A stretch of 31,428 nucleotides of DNA. It comes from Promethearchaeota archaeon (GTDB lineage Archaea; Asgardarchaeota; Lokiarchaeia; Sigynarchaeales; SOKP01). The translations under genes and the position numbers were made by a program. Shown here in pieces: positions 1-8,081 of the stretch (positions are counted from its first letter, which is position 1; each line of letters opens with the position of its first letter). Under the pieces are notes generated by a model that worked only from the letters and a program-made list of their open reading frames with translations, was not told where the DNA came from and did not search any database. The DNA lies in contig JAEOTW010000001.1 of NCBI GenBank assembly GCA_016839655.1, forward strand, positions 1 through 31,428. Reading direction: 5' to 3'.

Positions 1-254
1 AGAAGAAAGCAAGATCAAAGCATAGATTAAATATACTTTTTACAGATGCTGATGTATTTGACTTCAAGAATAGTATGAAAGAATTAAAAAAAATGAGTGA
101 AAAAGATATAAAATTTGTAATGGTAGTCCCAAAATTTGGATTCTCTCCTATTATGGCAAAAAAAATGGTAGAAGAAGCAAATGGGGTTCTTTTGACTTTA
201 AATCAATGGAGAGACTTTCCAAAATTAATATCTGAAATAATAACTAACCAATAA
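1..254 (+). CDS. C-terminal fragment of a VWA-domain-like protein (partial, 5' end outside window)
   Basis: An open frame enters from the left edge and stops at TAA 252-254, giving about 83 residues. The visible part begins KKARSKHRLNILFTDAD and alternates hydrophobic strands and charged helices: a strand LNILFTDAD, a helix around KNSMKELKKM, a strand IKFVMVVPK, a helix MAKKMVEEANG, then a final helix ending ISEII. This pattern resembles the last third of a von Willebrand factor A domain, where the TD motif contributes to the metal site. The next gene, 25 bases downstream on the same strand, encodes a SWIM-type zinc finger protein. VWA and SWIM proteins are known to co-occur in MoxR-type ATPase clusters, which strengthens the reading. 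The family call is an inference from a short fragment; the N-terminal part and the start lie outside the window. Confidence 0.5.
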   Translation, partial: KKARSKHRLNILFTDADVFDFKNSMKELKKMSEKDIKFVMVVPKFGFSPIMAKKMVEEANGVLLTLNQWRDFPKLISEIITNQ

Positions 255-279
255 CTTAAATTCCTTTCAAAGTAAATAG

Positions 280-2628
280 GTGTCTAGATTAGATTTAAAA
301 AATAATATTCAGAATGCTGATTATTTCAAGAGATATGTTAGAGGAGCAAGATTAAATAGGGGAAAAAATATACCTAATAAGAATATTATTAATTTCAATA
401 TTGAAAAAGACCCACAGATAAGAATTATTGCAGATGTTCAAGGTTCAGGGAGTTCTAGATATGTAATAAATATTCTACAAGAGTTTAATGGTAAATTTAA
501 AATTATTCATGATTGTCCAGATTTTAGAAATGGATTTAGATTCTGCAAACACATTGTAAAAATTTTATTTTTAATTGAACCTGATATTTGTAAATCAATT
601 TGTAATGATTTTCATGGAATCAAATTTTCGTCAGATTTCAGTTTGGTTAAAGAAAGCAAATCGAAAAGCTTTGTTTTAAAAGCTGAAGATTTGATTAAAC
701 AATCAAAATACCATGAGGCTATAAGCTTTTTAAATCAAGCATACAAGGAATCAAGGAACATTGATTATATTTTGAAAATTGGAGAAATTTCTTTAAAATA
801 TAATCTATATGACTTGTTTGTGCATTATGCTGTTAATTATAAAGAATTGTTGAATAAACACGTGGCTAGCCTCCCGGAGATTATAATCTCTACAATTTCC
901 TTCTTAAAAAACTATAATTTCCATAAGCAAGTTGATATTGCTATTAATACTCAAAAAATCTTAGTCAATTTCTCAAAAAATCAACTTGTAGAAATCTTAC
1001 AAAAGTCTAAGGTTCATGAAATTGATAATCCGATCTTAAAATATTTGTTATTAAATAACTTAAATTCAAAGATTTATGTTTCAGATCACTTTAGTGATAT
1101 TTTAAAAAATCCCAAAATGGATTTAAAATCCGTGATTGCTAGAAAAACAGAAGAATTAGTTGATGAAGCAATATTAAATATGGAGTCAGAAGAAATTATT
1201 GATTCTTTCAAGAAAATAATGGAATATTGCAAATTTGAAAACTATAGTAAACTTAATAAAAAAATCCAGAAATATAAGCACCAAATAAGAGAAATGTATG
1301 TAGAAGGTCTTAAATCTAAGCATGCATTTCTTAGGTCTTTAGTAATAGCGAATACAAATGTTGATAAATTACGCCAAATGAAATTTACTAAAAGATATAA
1401 TTACCCTACTTTAATTTGGGGGTCTTCTTTTAAAAATGAGTCACCATTACATTATTATATTTTAGAGAAGTGTGGATATGAAAAGCATCATTTAGAATAT
1501 ACAGAAATGAGTAATTTTATTGAAAATTATCCCGTATTTGCAGAAATTTTTAGCGCAAATAATCCAATTAAATATGAAATCAAAAATTTTTGGGGATCTT
1601 TCGAACCGAAAATACTTAATATTGTTAAAAAAGATCCAATTACTGAATTAGATTTTGATATACAAACACAAGAAATTGACAATTTTGTTTTAATAGAATG
1701 GGATTTAGCCCAGAAGCCAATTTTGGGTAGCTATATATGCCAATTTTCTGATGGTTATCTTATACCAGATAAAACACATCCTTTAACACATTACATCCAA
1801 CCGTTCGATTTAATACTATGTGAAAGAAAACCTGTTACAGTTAAGGGTAATAATATTAAAATCATGAAACCTTTAAGGAGGATCAGTATTAAGTCTGCTA
1901 TTGAACTCGTGTGGTCTGGTATTGAATATATTGCCTCATATTTACCTTTGAAGATAATTGATGATTTAAAGAATTATCAAATTGATGAGCTAGATGCAAT
2001 AGAAAAAGTATATGAGACGTACAACAATAGTTTTCTTCCTGAAAAAAAAACTTCTAAAAAATATATCCATAATTTTATCCAAAATAAAATTGGACAGGAA
2101 CTTAATAAAACATATTTAAGAATAATTGTTAAGCCTGATTATAAGAAAAAAGTTCTAAAAATGATTGGATTTGATAGATATTCACAAATTTTTAAGAAAG
2201 GAAATATTTTACAAGAATTTCAGAACGATGATTTGAAGCGAACTTCCCTCCAAGAGTTAAAACTTGATCTAAAGAAGATAATAGCGAAACAACTTTCAAG
2301 TTTATTAAAAAAACAAGAATTTACGGTAATTGACCTGAAAGTGTTGAAGAAGTTTCCCAAATTTAAAAAATGGACTCTTAAACTAATTTATGATTTAAAA
2401 AAGCAACTAATTGAATGCGAGATTTATCAAGTTGGGGAGAAATCTTATAATATAGAAAACATCGTTAGCAATCATTATGGGGAGATTATAGTCAGAAATG
2501 CTCTAAACGCTAATTCGATTAAAGATAGGCTTAATAAAATAATTTCTGAAGATGAACTGTCAAAAATATTGGAAAATTTCAATTTTTTAAAGTTAAATCC
2601 CCCGAAAATAATTGAAAAAGTTGCTTAA
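280..2628 (+). CDS. SWIM-type zinc finger protein, 782 aa
   Basis: A long protein starting at GTG 280, 25 bases after the upstream VWA-like gene, so probably in the same operon. Near the N-terminus lies a SWIM-like zinc-binding motif, H77-x-C79-x9-C89-K-H91 (HDCPDFRNGFRFCKH). The canonical form is CxCx(n)CxH, so the first ligand appears to be His here. A hydrophobic helix follows, as is usual for SWIM domains. The region from about residue 120 to 220 is helical and could be TPR-like; the rest is lysine-rich and unrecognised. SWIM proteins of this size occur with MoxR AAA ATPases and VWA proteins (E. coli yehL-yehM-yehP-yehQ type) and are thought to serve in chaperone-like or metal-insertion complexes; their substrates are not established. 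No signal peptide or membrane segment is seen, so it is likely cytosolic. The SWIM call is moderately sure; the function is not. Confidence 0.65.
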   Translation: MSRLDLKNNIQNADYFKRYVRGARLNRGKNIPNKNIINFNIEKDPQIRIIADVQGSGSSRYVINILQEFNGKFKIIHDCPDFRNGFRFCKHIVKILFLIEPDICKSICNDFHGIKFSSDFSLVKESKSKSFVLKAEDLIKQSKYHEAISFLNQAYKESRNIDYILKIGEISLKYNLYDLFVHYAVNYKELLNKHVASLPEIIISTISFLKNYNFHKQVDIAINTQKILVNFSKNQLVEILQKSKVHEIDNPILKYLLLNNLNSKIYVSDHFSDILKNPKMDLKSVIARKTEELVDEAILNMESEEIIDSFKKIMEYCKFENYSKLNKKIQKYKHQIREMYVEGLKSKHAFLRSLVIANTNVDKLRQMKFTKRYNYPTLIWGSSFKNESPLHYYILEKCGYEKHHLEYTEMSNFIENYPVFAEIFSANNPIKYEIKNFWGSFEPKILNIVKKDPITELDFDIQTQEIDNFVLIEWDLAQKPILGSYICQFSDGYLIPDKTHPLTHYIQPFDLILCERKPVTVKGNNIKIMKPLRRISIKSAIELVWSGIEYIASYLPLKIIDDLKNYQIDELDAIEKVYETYNNSFLPEKKTSKKYIHNFIQNKIGQELNKTYLRIIVKPDYKKKVLKMIGFDRYSQIFKKGNILQEFQNDDLKRTSLQELKLDLKKIIAKQLSSLLKKQEFTVIDLKVLKKFPKFKKWTLKLIYDLKKQLIECEIYQVGEKSYNIENIVSNHYGEIIVRNALNANSIKDRLNKIISEDELSKILENFNFLKLNPPKIIEKVA

Positions 2629-2687
2629 TTTTATTATTTTTTACAAATAGTAGAAATATTATTTTGTACCCAATAATTTTTGGATTT

Positions 2688-3524
2688 ATGACTGATTTAT
2701 TTGCAGAAATAAATGGAATTAGATTTTGTTATGAAATCAATGGTGAAGGGGATACCGTTTTATTAATACATGGATTAGGATCCAAAAAAGAAAGTTGGAT
2801 CGGTCAATTTGAACCTCTATCAGAACATTTTAAAGTAATTAGGTTTGATAATAGAGGTGCTGGGAAATCTGACAGGCCCAAAGGGGAATACTCAATGGAA
2901 CTTTTTGCTGATGATATTGCTAGTATAATGGACTACCTAGAAATTGATAGAGCTCATATAATAGGGTGGAGTTTAGGAGGTATGATCGTTCAGAATTTTG
3001 TATTAAAGTATCCAGAACGAGTTAACAAAATTGTTTTAATTAATACAAATTATGGCACCCCTGATGAATCTGGACCCCTAGCTTATAAAAATATGCGATT
3101 GGCAGGCTTGAAAGCAAAACAGGAAGATCCAGAAAAAGCATTTTGGCAATCCATACGTGCAGATTATCATATAAAATTTCGAAAGCAATTGGAAGCTGAA
3201 CCTTCTAAAAGATGGTACGGATTGTGGTCAGCAGAGGATTTAATAAAAGAAAGTATGATTGATCCACCAACTGCAGAAGATATTGAAACACAGGCACAAG
3301 CTCTTAATACTCATCATACTTTTGAAAGACTAAATGAAATTAAGAATAAATCACTATTAATCACATCCACCCATGATAGAGTTATACCGAAAGCAATTAT
3401 GGAAGAAATGCATGAAAGAATCCCAAATAGTACTCTAAAGGTAATAGATAAAGCAGGTCATGGATCACCGCGATCTAGAGCCCCAGAAATTAATAATATG
3501 ATTATTGATTTTTTAAAAGAATAA
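2688..3524 (+). CDS. alpha/beta hydrolase family protein
   Basis: A 278-residue alpha/beta hydrolase of the 3-oxoadipate enol-lactonase/haloalkane-dehalogenase-like type. Visible hallmarks in order: the oxyanion strand LLIHGLG, RFDNRGAGKSD after strand 4, the nucleophile elbow GWSLGG with the catalytic Ser, a likely catalytic Asp in STHDRVIP, and the catalytic His in GHGSP. The length is normal for a single-domain hydrolase. ATG 2688 is preferred over the in-frame TTG at 2664: it gives MTDLFAEING, the usual short N-terminus before the first strand, and an AT-rich TATA-like stretch (about 2653-2663) sits 25-30 bases upstream as expected for a leaderless or short-leader archaeal mRNA. It is cytosolic. 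The substrate (ester, lactone or thioester) cannot be read from the sequence. A T9 run just after the stop suggests the transcript ends there. Confidence 0.88.
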   Translation: MTDLFAEINGIRFCYEINGEGDTVLLIHGLGSKKESWIGQFEPLSEHFKVIRFDNRGAGKSDRPKGEYSMELFADDIASIMDYLEIDRAHIIGWSLGGMIVQNFVLKYPERVNKIVLINTNYGTPDESGPLAYKNMRLAGLKAKQEDPEKAFWQSIRADYHIKFRKQLEAEPSKRWYGLWSAEDLIKESMIDPPTAEDIETQAQALNTHHTFERLNEIKNKSLLITSTHDRVIPKAIMEEMHERIPNSTLKVIDKAGHGSPRSRAPEINNMIIDFLKE

Positions 3525-3528
3525 TCCA

Positions 3529-3537
3529 TTTTTTTTT
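3529..3537 (+). terminator. poly-T transcription terminator
   Basis: Nine consecutive T residues begin five bases after the hydrolase stop codon, with no hairpin needed. Archaeal RNA polymerase terminates at such U-tracts. It separates the hydrolase gene from the MFS transporter gene. Confidence 0.55.
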
Positions 3538-3606
3538 ATAGATATTAATTTTAAATTGAATTCTTTATTTTCAGAATTACTACTAAGAATATATTCTATT
3601 ATAATT

Positions 3607-4893
3607 ATGAAGGAAAAATCTACCAAATTTGTACAAGCAAAAAATAATGAAAAATCTGTTAAGAGAAAGTATCCTGAATTATACGCTTTATGGACAGGAC
3701 TTTTTGTTGATATTTTAGGATTTTATATAATAATCCCTTATTTACCTTCTCTTATAACAACCTACAATACTACGCCTCTAGTTATTGGTTTACTTCTTGC
3801 TACAAATGCTATTTTTACTCTTTTTTCTGCACCTGTATGGGGACGATTAAGTGATAAATTTGGTAGAAGACCGATTCTTCTAATCGCTGAAGCTGGAACA
3901 TGTTCAGCTTTTTTAATACTAGCATTTTCAAATTCTCTTCCACTATTGTTTGTGGCTCGGATTGTAGATGGAATATTCGGTGGTAATTATCCTATCACTA
4001 AAGCCATCATTACTGATAGTGTTCCTCCAAAAGATCGGGGGCTTCAAATGACAAATATCGGAATCGCTCATACTTTAGCAGGATTAGTTGCGCCTGCATT
4101 AGGAGGATTTTTATCAATTTTTCTAATATTTGGCCCAAATTATCCATTAGCACTTCCGGGATTGATCTCAGCTTGTCTTTCTTTCTCAACTATTATCATC
4201 ACATTTTTCTTTATAAAAGAATCATGGCCAAAATCAAAACGAGAGTTAGCAGAAAAACATATAAAAGTAAAACTCAAATTATGGAGAAATAAAGATGCTT
4301 TATTCTTATTAACTCAATTTGCTTTCCATACATTCTCATTCATTATGTATGTTTCCACTCTATCTATTTTTATTGGGTTAATCTTAGGACTTGATATAAT
4401 AGGAGTTAGTTTATTATTAACAGTTTCAGGAATTTCACGTGCGATTGTTCGTTTTACATTCCTTAAACCCACTATTAGAATTTTAGGGGAAAAAAAGACC
4501 AAAATACTTGGTTTATCTATCTTAATTATAACATTTATCCTTGTGGGAATATTTGGAACTTTTTATAGAGAAATTTGGATTTTTATTGTATTAATGGTTT
4601 TAGTGAGTTATGGAGTTTCATGCGCAAGAGGACTTATGATGAGTAAAGTGACTGAGACTGTTTCTCCTAAAGATATTGGAAAAATCAATGGATATACAAC
4701 AACTTTAGATAGTCTTGCTCAAATATTTGGTCCAATTTTAGGAACATTTTTAATCCAAGAGTTTGATCCTTATTTATTTGGATTATTAATGGGCACACTA
4801 GCAATTATAGCATTAGCAATGTCTTTTAAAAAAGTTATCATGTATAGAGACAAAGTCAAATTAAAAGAATTGAAACCCTCTATACAACAATAG
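3607..4893 (+). CDS. MFS transporter (TetA/multidrug efflux-like)
   Basis: A polytopic membrane protein of about 428 residues with roughly twelve hydrophobic helices, the usual size for the major facilitator superfamily. The signature loop between helices 2 and 3 is well preserved: GRLSDKFGRRP, beginning near residue 79. The first helix (WTGLFVDILGFYIIIPYLPSL) and the overall pattern resemble the proton-coupled drug-efflux branch (TetA/MdtG-like), so export of a small molecule is likely; the substrate cannot be told. Start: the frame is open from TTG 3556, but ATG 3607 (MKEKSTKFV) gives the normal short basic cytosolic N-terminus, while the upstream part would add an unrelated hydrophobic stretch. 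It follows the hydrolase terminator and precedes the beta-helix gene by 59 bases, so it may have its own transcript. Confidence 0.87.
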   Translation: MKEKSTKFVQAKNNEKSVKRKYPELYALWTGLFVDILGFYIIIPYLPSLITTYNTTPLVIGLLLATNAIFTLFSAPVWGRLSDKFGRRPILLIAEAGTCSAFLILAFSNSLPLLFVARIVDGIFGGNYPITKAIITDSVPPKDRGLQMTNIGIAHTLAGLVAPALGGFLSIFLIFGPNYPLALPGLISACLSFSTIIITFFFIKESWPKSKRELAEKHIKVKLKLWRNKDALFLLTQFAFHTFSFIMYVSTLSIFIGLILGLDIIGVSLLLTVSGISRAIVRFTFLKPTIRILGEKKTKILGLSILIITFILVGIFGTFYREIWIFIVLMVLVSYGVSCARGLMMSKVTETVSPKDIGKINGYTTTLDSLAQIFGPILGTFLIQEFDPYLFGLLMGTLAIIALAMSFKKVIMYRDKVKLKELKPSIQQ

Positions 4894-4923
4894 AGAAATC
4901 CTATTTTTGAGAAATGAATAATT

Positions 4924-4931
4924 TTTTATAA
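4924..4931 (+). promoter_or_regulatory. candidate TATA box of the beta-helix protein gene
   Basis: TTTTATAA is centred 25 bases before ATG 4953, the distance at which an archaeal TATA box would drive a leaderless transcript. The region is AT-rich throughout, so a chance match is possible. Confidence 0.4.
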
Positions 4932-4952
4932 TCCACTAATAATAATACTAAT

Positions 4953-5756
4953 ATGGAAGCAGATGAATCTAATAAAAGTAATAATTTAAGTTTTGAAGAA
5001 AAACTGGAAAAGACTGTTGAGCTTCCCGCTTTGGATTTTTTTAAAATTAATTTTATTAGCTTCTTAGTACCATTTTATGTATGTTTAGGTCTCTTCTTAT
5101 TATTTGAATATGGTTTTATTAATCTCTTCTCAATACATCCACTTATTCATTTAATCCTATTACCTGTGCTTTTTCTTATCCTCTATTATATTTATCTTAT
5201 TGGGTTAATTGAGTTTACTGCTTTATGGGCTCGAAGATGGAATAAAAAATCTCCTCCTAAGCAAGGTGTATTTAGGCGTGTACTTGATGATGTGAAGAGT
5301 GAAGAGGGTAAATTGATTAAATATTACCACAAAAGAGGATTTATAATTAAATTCCCTATGTGGTTAACTTCAAAATCACCATTTCCGTGGTTAATTAACC
5401 GAACTCTTCGAAGAATCAGTCATAACAAAATTGGGAAGAATATAATCTATAATGACGCTTATGTGGGTTTGGAATTCACTGAAATTGGAGATAACACTTT
5501 TTTTTATCCTACTACAGGGCTCTCCAGCCATGCAGTTAATACTATATTTGGGAAAATTACTATGCTTGAAATAAAAATTGGAGATAATAATACCTTCTAT
5601 CCAGGAACAATAATGGGATGTGGAGCTCTAACTACTGATGATAATGTTATTTATCCAAATACAGTTTTGCATAAAAATTGGAGAGGAAAACCAGGAAAAT
5701 TTTATTATCAAGGAAGCCCTGGACGCCCTGTTAATGTAGATGAAAATTTTAAATAA
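4953..5756 (+). CDS. membrane-anchored left-handed beta-helix (hexapeptide repeat) protein
   Basis: A 267-residue protein. Residues about 25-95 hold two strongly hydrophobic segments (around FISFLVPFYVCLGLFLLF and LIHLILLPVLFLILYYIYL), so the N-terminal half sits in the membrane. After a basic linker, the C-terminal ~110 residues carry hexapeptide-like turns (IGKNIIYNDAYVG, IGDNTFFYPTTG, IGDNNTFYPGTIMG, DNVIYPNTVL) typical of the left-handed beta-helix of acyl- and acetyltransferases. Transmembrane helices followed by such a beta-helix resemble the C-terminal part of Pls-like peptide synthetases and some membrane O-acetyltransferase-like proteins, but no adenylation domain is present and the beta-helix is short. 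A catalytic His cannot be assigned with confidence; SSH near the second coil is a candidate. It lies 59 bases after the MFS gene and converges with the CoA-binding gene. Role: possibly acyl transfer at the membrane (inference). Confidence 0.65.
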   Translation: MEADESNKSNNLSFEEKLEKTVELPALDFFKINFISFLVPFYVCLGLFLLFEYGFINLFSIHPLIHLILLPVLFLILYYIYLIGLIEFTALWARRWNKKSPPKQGVFRRVLDDVKSEEGKLIKYYHKRGFIIKFPMWLTSKSPFPWLINRTLRRISHNKIGKNIIYNDAYVGLEFTEIGDNTFFYPTTGLSSHAVNTIFGKITMLEIKIGDNNTFYPGTIMGCGALTTDDNVIYPNTVLHKNWRGKPGKFYYQGSPGRPVNVDENFK

Positions 5757-5763
5757 GAATTAA

Positions 5764-7248
5764 CTATTTCTTAGGATATTTTTTGTGTTTTTGTAAAAAT
5801 TCTCGGTATGAGTTAATTTTATCTAAAACAGTTCCTGTTAGTTCTAGACTCTCAAATACCGGAACATTACGATTCAAAAGTTTTAGTTTAAATTTATATC
5901 GGCTTTTATATTCCTCAAAACCTTCATTAATTTTTAACATAACACAGTGCATGGGTTTAGTACATATTCTTTTTGCTTTTGAGATATATCTGATGAATTC
6001 TTTATTCAAATCCATATCTTTAAAGCCCATTTCTTCCAATAACTCTTGAAAGCCCCCAAATCTTTCAGGGTCCTTTATAAAAACAATTGCAGAGATATTT
6101 GGGTCCTTATCTAAAGCTAAAATAGTACGGTAATAGATATTAGGTTGAATACCTGCTCCACCAAGATCAAGTGGATTACTCATATTTGTATTTACATCCG
6201 GTAAAAATCTCTTCATTTTATTAACGGTTTTCTCATTTAAACTTGGTATTTTTAAGTTATGTTTTTCGAGAATGTCTATAGCTTCTATTGTAGAACCTCC
6301 TCCTATTCCAATTACACCTACATTTCGGGTTTCAGGTAAGTGTGTTAAATTAAAAGCTGAAGCTAATGCTGTTAGTTCATTAGAATTATTGACTATACAG
6401 CTTCCCGTTTGTTTACCTACAGCTTTCCAAATTGCGTTATTCCCCGCTAAACCCCCTGTATGGGATAATATAGCTTTCTTAGTTGCTTCACCATATCCGG
6501 CTCTCCAAAGTATGACTGGTTTTCTATTTAAATTACATTCTTGCACCTTCTTCATGAACCTTCTTCCTTGAGTAATAGATCGTAAATTTTCAATGTATAA
6601 ACCAATAATTTTCGTATATTCATCATAAAGAAAGTAATCTAGAAATTCAGCAGGAGAAAGATCTAATGAGTTTCCAATTGAAATAAATTTGGAAACATGA
6701 AGTCCATATGAAACCGCTAATTGGGATAAGTTTTGGGCAATTCCACCTGATTGAAAAACTCCACTAAAGTTTCCAGCTTTTTTAGATTGTTCATAAGCGA
6801 AATATAATCCTCCTCTTGGATTATAAACACCAATACAATTAGGCCCAATAATTCTAATATTATATTTTCGGGCTATATCTAAAAGTTGTTGTTCTAGATT
6901 CTCATTTCCTACTTCACGAAAACCTGAAGCAAAAACAGTTACAAAGGGTACGCATTTTTGACCAATTTCCTCCATTAATTTTGGACATAAACGAGCAGGA
7001 ACCGCTAAGATTACATAATCAATTGGTTCGGAAATCTCTAATATCGAGCTATGGATTCTATACCCATATAAATCTTGACCATTTAACCGTGGATTGAAAA
7101 GATATATAGGCCCTTTAAATCTGTTTTTCATACAACGAAGAAAAAAGCCACCGCTACCAGGATTACGACTCACACCAACTATCCCAATTGACTTAGGAAA
7201 AAATAATTTTTCAAATTCAATTTTTCGGGATTCATTAATCGCTGACAT
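5764..7248 (-). CDS. NDP-forming acyl-CoA synthetase, alpha (CoA-binding/ligase) subunit only
   Basis: A 494-residue protein starting at ATG 7248. The order of parts matches the alpha half of ADP-forming acetate/acyl-CoA synthetases: an N-terminal CoA-binding Rossmann domain (FFPKSIGIVGVSRNPGSGG, residues ~17-36; later RIIGPNCIGVYNP), then the succinyl-CoA ligase-like flavodoxin fold domain with SGGIAQ and the loop LSHTGGLAG, whose H263 is the likely phosphohistidine, and a third ligase-like domain to the end. These enzymes convert acyl-CoA, ADP and Pi to acid, CoA and ATP, or the reverse. The ATP-grasp (beta) part, normally fused at the C-terminus or encoded next door, is not in this protein nor elsewhere in the window. 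The canonical SHTG[AS]LAG loop reads SHTGGLAG here. It is cytosolic. It lies 88 bases downstream of the tandem GDPD genes and may be co-transcribed. Confidence 0.85.
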   Translation of the reverse strand: MSAINESRKIEFEKLFFPKSIGIVGVSRNPGSGGFFLRCMKNRFKGPIYLFNPRLNGQDLYGYRIHSSILEISEPIDYVILAVPARLCPKLMEEIGQKCVPFVTVFASGFREVGNENLEQQLLDIARKYNIRIIGPNCIGVYNPRGGLYFAYEQSKKAGNFSGVFQSGGIAQNLSQLAVSYGLHVSKFISIGNSLDLSPAEFLDYFLYDEYTKIIGLYIENLRSITQGRRFMKKVQECNLNRKPVILWRAGYGEATKKAILSHTGGLAGNNAIWKAVGKQTGSCIVNNSNELTALASAFNLTHLPETRNVGVIGIGGGSTIEAIDILEKHNLKIPSLNEKTVNKMKRFLPDVNTNMSNPLDLGGAGIQPNIYYRTILALDKDPNISAIVFIKDPERFGGFQELLEEMGFKDMDLNKEFIRYISKAKRICTKPMHCVMLKINEGFEEYKSRYKFKLKLLNRNVPVFESLELTGTVLDKINSYREFLQKHKKYPKK

Positions 7249-7336
7249 AAGAAAGTCTTCTAAATATTGATAAATGAGTTAAATAGAATAATAAGACGGG
7301 ACTAAAATATTTTATCAAGAAAAGCAATTGGGTTTT

Positions 7337-8071
7337 TTAAATATCTCTTATTATTCTTCTAGCTTGTTGAATATCATCATGTATTAAGCCATCTATACCC
7401 ATTCTTACTACTTCTTTTAATTCTGAATCTTCAGTTGGCTCGTAAATCTGTGTCCACATATTAATTAAAAGATTATTAGAATGCGCAAATTCGATAATTT
7501 CTTTATTAACGGTCCTCCAATATGGATGAATGGCAAAAAAATTGTTATCAATCGCTTTTTTGCAGAATTTAATTACCATTCTGGGAGAAATCAGCTTTTC
7601 AGAAAGTATTAATCCTAAGTTTAAACTAGGTTGTAGTTTCTGCAGTTTTAATAATTCGCTAAATATAAAAGAACTAAATATTGAAGTTTCTATAAGATCT
7701 TCTTTCTTCAGAAGCTCTATAAGATCTTTACTAAATTTCTGGGCTTTTACTTCGCAATTCAAACCTATATTTCCTTTAGCAATTTTTATTAATTCTTTTA
7801 GTGTGGGGATGCTCTCGCCATCCCCTGCATCGATGGTTTTCAATTCTTCCAATGTCATATCTCTAATAAAGTTGACTTTACCATCTAGTTGAGTAATATA
7901 AGCATCGTGTTTAATTACTATTTCTCCATCTTTAGATTGGTGTACATCAAATTCGATATATTCTGCATTTAATTCAACTGCTTTTTGAAATGCTCTTAAA
8001 GTATTTTCAGGCGCGATATTGCTAGCACCTCTATGAGCAAATATGGTTACTTTATTTTTTTCTAATTTCAT
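7337..8071 (-). CDS. glycerophosphodiester phosphodiesterase (second copy of a tandem pair)
   Basis: A 244-residue GDPD-family TIM barrel that hydrolyses glycerophosphodiesters to sn-glycerol 3-phosphate and an alcohol. Family motifs are intact: FAHRGASNIAPENT with the catalytic His-Arg, EFDVHQSKDGEIVIKHD with the metal-binding Glu/Asp and second catalytic His, GDGESIPTLKEL, and the acidic strand GLNCEVKA. There is no signal peptide, so it is cytosolic. ATG 8071 lies 10 bases after the stop of the upstream GDPD gene, with GGAAA in the gap as a possible ribosome binding site, so the two are translated from one mRNA. The two proteins share their motifs and most of their N-terminal half and arose by tandem duplication. 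In an archaeon the substrate could derive from glycerol-1-phosphate ether lipids or from imported glycerophosphodiesters; this cannot be resolved here. Confidence 0.92.
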   Translation of the reverse strand: MKLEKNKVTIFAHRGASNIAPENTLRAFQKAVELNAEYIEFDVHQSKDGEIVIKHDAYITQLDGKVNFIRDMTLEELKTIDAGDGESIPTLKELIKIAKGNIGLNCEVKAQKFSKDLIELLKKEDLIETSIFSSFIFSELLKLQKLQPSLNLGLILSEKLISPRMVIKFCKKAIDNNFFAIHPYWRTVNKEIIEFAHSNNLLINMWTQIYEPTEDSELKEVVRMGIDGLIHDDIQQARRIIRDI

Positions 8072-8081
8072 TTTTTTCCAT

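Noticed and set aside
2664..2690. TTG 2664 as start of the hydrolase
   Set aside because: It adds eight residues with no family counterpart; ATG 2688 gives a normal N-terminus and a better promoter distance.
3556..3609. TTG 3556 as start of the MFS gene
   Set aside because: The extra 17 residues are not matched by the family and begin within the promoter region; ATG 3607 is followed by the typical basic N-terminus.
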